Assembly: GCA_001687465.1 (NCBI GenBank)
Contig: LVLI01000218.1
Span: forward strand, 31,558-95,557
From: Halocafeteria seosinensis
Taxonomy: Eukaryota > Sar > Bigyra > Bicosoecida
Reading direction: 5' to 3'
DNA length: 64,000 nucleotides
A model generated the notes under the pieces. It had not been told where the DNA came from. It worked only from the letters and a program-made list of their open reading frames with translations, and searched no databases. The translations under genes and the position numbers were made by a program. Of the stretch, positions 58,408-64,000 are shown piece after piece. The first letter of the stretch is position 1. Every line of letters starts with the position of its first letter.

Positions 58408-61400
58408 CTATATATAAACACTGCTAAATCTCCTTTCATGATCGTATGCACGTCGCTGCTCCTCATCGGAGAGTACTTCGTACGCAGCCGAAACTTGTTT
58501 AAATAGTTCCTCACAGCGCTGAGTACACAAGAAAACGGTGAACATTCATTTATATTACTAGGGCAACTTCCCCAGTACTCACCTTCTGCTCAGCTTCGTT
58601 GTTGTTCCTAACCTTATCCGGGTGATACCTGCACCACCAAAACAAACTTAGTTTAATCTACGTTGCGAATGCTTAAGGAAATTATAGCGAACGTACAATA
58701 ATGCTAATTTCCTATACGCCTTCTTTATCTCGGATGCTGTCGCACTCGTAGCGACACCAAGAACCTTATAATGATTTGGGACGTCAGGGCTGGGAGGGGG
58801 CGGGGTTTCAGGCTTCTTGTAACGCTGGCGGTAGCCTCCAGCACNCGGTCTTGCCCCAGCCGCCCCTGGCTGTGGTCCCTTCCTAGTCTTTTCCTTCCTG
58901 TTGTAGTTAAACCATTCTTGATACTGTTGTCTTTGTTTGCGCTCCCACGCCTTATTTTTCTCCCGGGCTCGTTCTTCCCGTTTTCGATCTTCTTCTTCTT
59001 TCACTCTCTGCTTGTCAAACTCCGTCAAGTCCCTTTGTATCTCGCCAAGAGTTTGTTTAAGCGATGCAACAGTATCTCCATTCAGACCGAAATCTTTACG
59101 AAGCTTCTGAGGCTTATATTCTCTGCAAAACTTGATACGCTCCTGGACAGCCGCTAGAGCAGACTTATAATCATTGCGGGCCTGTGTATGCATACTCAGC
59201 TTGCAATACAAATGCGATCTCCTCCAACGGACTTTGTAGTGAGATGCCCTATAATTCAAAGCCTCGGTACAGTCTTGGATGGCTTCGGTCACTTTACTAT
59301 TGGACATTTTCGCCGCCGCGCGGTTCCCATGCAAATACGAGAGGATAGTACTGTTCCAGTCCATCTTTCCCAAAGACAGAGCCCAAAACGGTACATTCCT
59401 TCCTTTTGAGCTCGATGATTGTTTCGATTGAAAGCTGCAGGAGAGAACCCCTTCCAGGTTTTGAATCGCGTTCTTTACTGCATTGATGGCGGCGGTGTAC
59501 AGCTTCTCAGCATTTTCCAAGTTCCCAGATTTATATGAATCATTGCCAGCCTTTTTCGTCGCTTCAACCTTCTTCAGCAGGAGCAATCCATGCTCAGCTG
59601 CTTTGTTCTCAGGCTGAACACGTTTTACAGCGTCATACATTTTTTCAGCAAATTCTGGTTCACTAACAGTCCAAGCCAAACGGGCAACTAACAACGCCAG
59701 CCCGATGTCATCTTCTGAGCACACCATTGCAGGTCTACGACGCGCCTTGTCCTTTGCACCTGCTTTTCTGCGAGCCTGTTTGTGTGCCTGGAATTCTGCG
59801 GACGCTTGCTCGACGCGATCCTCGAGAGATTTCTTGTACTTATTTGTGCCCATGAGGCATGGAGGCAGGACGGGTACAACCGAGTCAAGCGCCGTCACAG
59901 TATCATCCAAGATTTCGTGAGCTTGAAGGTATAACGAGGCGGCTAAGGATGAGTGTGGGCAGCACTCCATTGCCTTATGGGCTTCTTTTGCAGCATCCTT
60001 GCCCAATCGGTTACGAATCAACGACCTCGCCTTAGAGACATAACTCTGCATTTTTCATTGATTCATATGTCTAGTCCCAGTGATGTCTTACGAAAACAAA
60101 TAGAAAAACACCTACCTCGAACGCTGATAGACGTTTAATCCCTTCCTCTGCTTCATCAAGCAAGATAGACGCTTGTGTGCGTGCAGCAGTCTGCAACTGT
60201 TCCTCCTCTAATTCTTTGGTCGATCTGTTGGTGGAGAATTGTATTTGCTCCTTTAAGACTTCCCGTAAGCAACTACTTCTTCCTATGCCGTACTCCTTAC
60301 ACGACTTGGCGGCGCTTTTTCCCAGTTCAAACTGCTTTTGTGAGTTTTTATGATCTCCAAGCATTAGATACGCTTGAGCAGACCGTAAATAGGCTTTTAT
60401 GAGCGAAGGATCAAGGGAACTTGCTTCGTGGCAGTCCAACGTGCCTCCGTCCATGTCATCTAGCTTCATCCTGGCAGCAGCGCGATTACACCAATGTAGT
60501 GGGTTTCTCGGCTGGAGTGCGATTAGTTCTGAATATTTGTGAGAGGCAGCGGCAAAATTCTGGGACTGATACAAGTTTTTCGCTTCCTTTCTCAACGTTG
60601 CCACCTTCTTCTGCAATTCTTCTTCTTCCTCTGGGCCCTTCTTTGACGGCTGTGTTCCATTTTCAGAACGCCTAGATGCTCCCTCCTCTCTCGTTTGTCC
60701 TCCGTAAGACGTAGCGGTAGAAGAGTTATTAGCTCTAGGCGCTTTGTGCCCCAGTCCCATAGAGGCAAAGTTTTCCCTTACCTGTTCCTCACTATTTGCA
60801 TTGCCTTTCTCACTAGACTGAGCAGAGTGATATGAAGTATCTGAGCTTTCAGTATTGTTCGATTCCATCGATACATCTTGAGGGAAGGTAGCATCTTCTC
60901 CATTATAATTAGAGGATACACTGGGGCCACCATTGACTCCCCAGAAAAGTCCAGAAGAGTCATTGCTCCGGTCCGTATCATGCGCATTAGCTTGAACGTA
61001 TTGGTTTTCGTAATTTGGTACGACTGTTCGAGGGTCCGGAAATTCCCGTATCGGCGACGGCTCGTCCTCGTCCTCAGGAGAGTCATGTCTGACGGCTTGG
61101 GCATCTTGACGCCACACACCATCCATTGAACCTTTGTTCTCCTTCTTCGGCTTTCTTTTCTTTTTCATCTTGTCCTTCTTTGAAGTTCTCGACTCACCCA
61201 ATAAATTTCTTCTCAGTGCATCTGGGTCCGACGCCAAGTCTTCATAATACCGGTGAAAGAGCCCACTGCCATCTTGAGCGACGTTGCTATCAAACCCTCT
61301 CGACGAATACAAAATATCCGACATAGAATGGCTGGAACGAATCGAGTCCATGTCCGAAAATGAATCATTAAGGGGGAAATTTTCATTCTTCGCGTAGGTC

Positions 61401-61747
61401 CACGAAGCGGGTTGTCCAGCAGCGCTCTGCGCTCTCTCTTCCGAAGACACGCTATCTCCCTGAAGATTTAGATTGCTCAGCTCTCGCAAGGAATCAGCAT
61501 AATAGTTTTCCGGTATGCTATTGTTTTCGTGGGTTCCATTGTCATCAAAGGACGGTCCTGCGCCAAAGAGAGCAGCTGTGGGAACAGCTTCTCCAACACC
61601 GCCTCCTCCTCCATCTGTCGACGAGTCCGTGGATACATTCATGTTTCCGTACCCTCGTCTTGCTCGCCGCCTTTGAGCTAGTCCACCTTTATTTGCCTGC
61701 TTCTTGCGTTGCGTGGTGGAGGCTGCAATTAAGTCATTGGGGTCCAT
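58408..61747 (-). CDS. DNAJC7: DNAJC7-like TPR and J-domain co-chaperone
   Basis: Hsp70/Hsp90 co-chaperone. Exons 61747-60116, 60045-58697, 58628-58583 and 58518-58408 give 1,045 residues, twice the 494 of human DNAJC7. The first 380 residues are Ser/Asn-rich and disordered. TPR units follow: AKNLYQSQNFAAASHKYSELI, HWCNRAAARMKLDDMDGG and, in the second exon, GNDSYKSGNLENAEKLYTAAI and HGNRAAAKM. The J domain is at the C-terminus: [31 protein letters not shown] (HPD formed across an exon junction) and FKQVSAAYEVLSDEEQRRAYD. An unresolved base N at 58845 leaves one residue unknown near the PGAAGARP linker. Confidence 0.92.
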
Positions 61748-62189
61748 TTTCTGCCCATACTGAGAAGTCACTCAACAACTTTACCACCAGTGCCACAGTG
61801 GTTATAATCTCCAACTGCTCTAGACGAAGACGGTCCCTGGACTGACTACTCTATTCTATCCAATCTTAGAGTCTTTACCTTTCAGATATGCAACAAACAA
61901 CCGCATAAGAGAGCATGTTGAAGTACGGCCAGAGTCCACATGCCATGGCGCGGTAAACGGCAAACCGCGTTGGACCAAGGTTTTTGTGAAGCCCAGAAGG
62001 AGCGTGATGTGAAGGTAGATATGCACTCCAATTTCGTATCAAGCCTGGTTCTGCTGACCTGTGTCGTGCAAGATAAGCAGAGAGATTGCCGCTGTTGTTG
62101 TGCAGGGAAGGGAGCCTGTGTCTGCTTTGTTTGCTTACCTTTAACGAGAAGTTGCACTTGGGTGGCGCAGAACAATCCACCAGGAGGTT
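61748..62189. promoter_or_regulatory. Divergent spacer, DNAJC7-like / glycosyltransferase-like
   Basis: 442 bp between divergent starts; short open frames only, no recognised element. Confidence 0.35.
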
Positions 62190-63441
62190 ATGGCAGCTAT
62201 TCTTAACCTGATACTTTGGATTCTTCGGGGGAAAGCCCTCATTTCACTCCTCAAAGTCCACTGGGCGATAATTTGCAGTGTTTGCGCCATCTTATACCAC
62301 GGGTATGTTGCTGGGTCAAGAAAGAGTTGTATCCTACAAGTGATGTAACTTGCGGTTTCTACAGGGTTCACTACGCAATATCCAAATGGGTTACAAAGCG
62401 CACCTACCGAACAGCTAATCCTGTTCCAGGATTGAGGCCAATGAAAATAAATGTGGTGATTCCTGTTGAGTGTGGCGGACAAAATGATTCGAAGACGCTG
62501 CGTGAGTTGCAGATGACCGTCAAGAACTTGGAGACCGAAGCAACTTGTCTACAAGCAAGATCAGACCACCCAGTGGAATTAGTGTGTATTCCTTACAGTA
62601 CTAAAAGAGAAGAAAACATTCCGGAAAATTCCTCATCAGGGGAGCACTATGCGTCGGTGGCTGCATCGATCTCCTCTTCTGGAACACGGCTTCCGACACG
62701 CTTGCTTCCGCTGGAACAATCATTGGACGCTGCATTGAACAAGGGTGCCTCGGCGACTTCTTCCGATGTTATTATGTTTCTTCTCCCGGGCACTACTCTA
62801 CCGACAGGATATGACGTTTTAATCAACATGGCTGCAAAAAAACCTCGCGTAGTTGCTGGAGGATTCGAACGCAAAGCGTGTATAAACTCCATGGAACAAG
62901 CGATCCGCGGAGTCCAGGAGAGGATCCTCTTGTGGAACTTTGCTCTACCTTCATTGAAAAATGCGCCGTTTCTGACGAACACATGGTGGAAACGCATTGG
63001 GCCATTCCACTCTTCGAATTTCTTTCGGTATGTTGCCCACACTTGCACAAGAAAAAATCTTTCGGATCCCTTGACTATCAGCACTGTGCATGCAGAAAAT
63101 TGAGGCAACGACTCGTCGCAGAAGAGAGTCATTTCGCTCTCGTCGAGCAGGTAGATACAGTAGAGACGAAAGGGAGATACCTTCCCCATTGGCTTCACTT
63201 TCTATTCCTCAAGCTCGCCAGGTCGCTTCTAGCGGCCGCAAAGGAATCTATGAAGCTCTTGAGATTGAGATCACAATATGTGACAACGGTGACATCGCTT
63301 TCTTTTGATACAAAGCGTGACGGAATTAAAACGAATGGCAGCACCCATAGCAATAAAGCAAACAATAAAAAAACTGATCCGGAACTTCCTTCCCTCAAGT
63401 TCTTTTCAAAAAAGCGGGCTCCTCGCAGGGCGCAGTCATGA
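62190..63441 (+). CDS. Family-2-like glycosyltransferase with N-terminal membrane anchor
   Basis: Exons 62190-62302, 62365-63027 and 63096-63441 give 373 residues. A hydrophobic N-terminus (AAILNLILWILRG; HWAIICSVCAILYHG) suggests a signal anchor. KINVVIPVECGG then opens a GT-A-like domain, with SSDVIMFLLPGTTLPTGYD, RVVAGGFE and WWKRIGPF resembling the LLFLHADTRLP, VVAGAF and IGGF segments of the bacterial TIGR04283 transferases, and a C-terminal VDTVETKGRYLPHW run like their VVTTSGRRW. The acidic metal-binding motif (HAD in relatives) is replaced by LPG. The family call is tentative; activity may be lost or changed. Confidence 0.55.
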
Positions 63442-64000
63442 TTGACCTTGCTTGGATATCGGAAGTGCTCAACCTAGGACCTTCCGAAAATGTGCAGAAG
63501 CAGCCGAACTACCTGTGTACGTCTAGGTCCTAGGACAAGTAAAACCATAACAATTATTCCATTAGAGTCTTTCGAGCTCCCATTAGCGATTTAATGAACA
63601 TTCTTCTCTGGAAAAGCCAGTCACCATTGCACATTTTTACCATGTTTCTTAGCACAAAACTCTCTTTCCATCACTGAATCCTTGAGAGGGGTTAACATTT
63701 CTGCATATTGCCGTATTCAGTACCAGTCAGCAAACGTTTGGTTTTTGCAATTCGTCCATCGTTCGACACGTAAAGAATAACCATCTAGAAGATTTCCTAG
63801 GGTGTCAACATTTCATAAGGTTGATCTTATCTCACATAAGGTACAACAATTGTACAACTCACATAAAATACAAAGTTGTACAATAGTATCCATTGCGGGT
63901 ATTCTCCTGCCAATACTCTCTTTGTCGTCAACGTATTAATACATTAGTCCAAACCGTTTAGCGTTTGCTTCGCTTCCGGTTCTCCCTAGCAGTGGCGGGG
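63442..64000. other. Right-hand intergenic end
   Basis: No gene recognised. Near 63825-63885 two imperfect copies of a CTCACATAA...GTACAA unit with palindromic TTGTACAA cores occur. Confidence 0.4.

Noticed and set aside
61882-62206. Overlapping open frames in the spacer before the glycosyltransferase-like gene
   Set aside because: Three frames on both strands are open by chance; none has domain content, and the true start at 62190 is better explained by the signal anchor.

Overview
This is a nuclear eukaryotic window: split genes on both strands, short introns (mostly 60-80 bp, GT...AG, donors usually GTACGT, GTAAGT or GTATGT, acceptors nearly all CAG), no operons and no prokaryotic signals. 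Genes sit on average about 2 kb apart. Several encode cilium or centriole proteins (DNAAF5, a CEP164-type WW protein, CIBAR/FAM92, CEP41, an LC8-type dynein light chain), so the organism builds a flagellum at some stage. Housekeeping genes for mitochondria (MMAA, NDUFAF5, an organelle-type leucyl-tRNA synthetase), membranes (CDC50, sphingomyelin-synthase-like, sphingosine kinase, TMEM19) and RNA (ARS2, ELP1) are interspersed. I read it as a unicellular flagellated protist or alga with a compact genome. The sequence does not let me name the lineage, and I see no plastid-only gene.

Layout, left to right: 5'-truncated DNAAF5 (+); ARS2/SERRATE (-); LeuRS (+); MMAA (-) and sphingosine kinase (+), divergent; a sarcosine/dimethylglycine-type methyltransferase (+); TMEM19 (+); a PIG3-type quinone oxidoreductase (+); NDUFAF5 (+); a sphingomyelin-synthase-like enzyme (+) whose end overlaps the CEP164-type gene (-); CDC50 (-); a two-span membrane protein (+); a WDTC1-like WD40/TPR protein (-); a 1.9 kb gene-poor stretch with a TG microsatellite; a two-repeat MYB (+); a small basic UPF0390-like protein (-) and a coiled-coil protein (+), divergent; a 0.9 kb empty stretch; CIBAR (+) and an SDR (-), convergent; an isochorismatase-fold protein (+); an unknown protein (-); a histidine-box hydroxylase (-); an unknown membrane protein (-) and a WW-methyltransferase (+), divergent; CEP41 (+); an LC8-type light chain (-) and ELP1 (+), divergent; polyubiquitin (+); an unknown type I membrane protein (+) and a DNAJC7-like TPR/J protein (-), stop to stop; a divergent glycosyltransferase (+).

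Most exon models were assembled by hand from splice signals, reading frame and remembered family conservation. Junctions are predictions and no transcript was available. Genes do not form an evident pathway cluster; the recurrent theme is cilium assembly. I found no clearly new multi-gene system. The most interesting items are a WW domain joined to a methyltransferase, a possible membrane-anchored form of the PIG3-like reductase, a glycosyltransferase-like protein lacking a visible acidic metal motif, an unknown receptor-like protein with an apparent one-base frameshift, and an orphan exon-like segment with unusual codon use.
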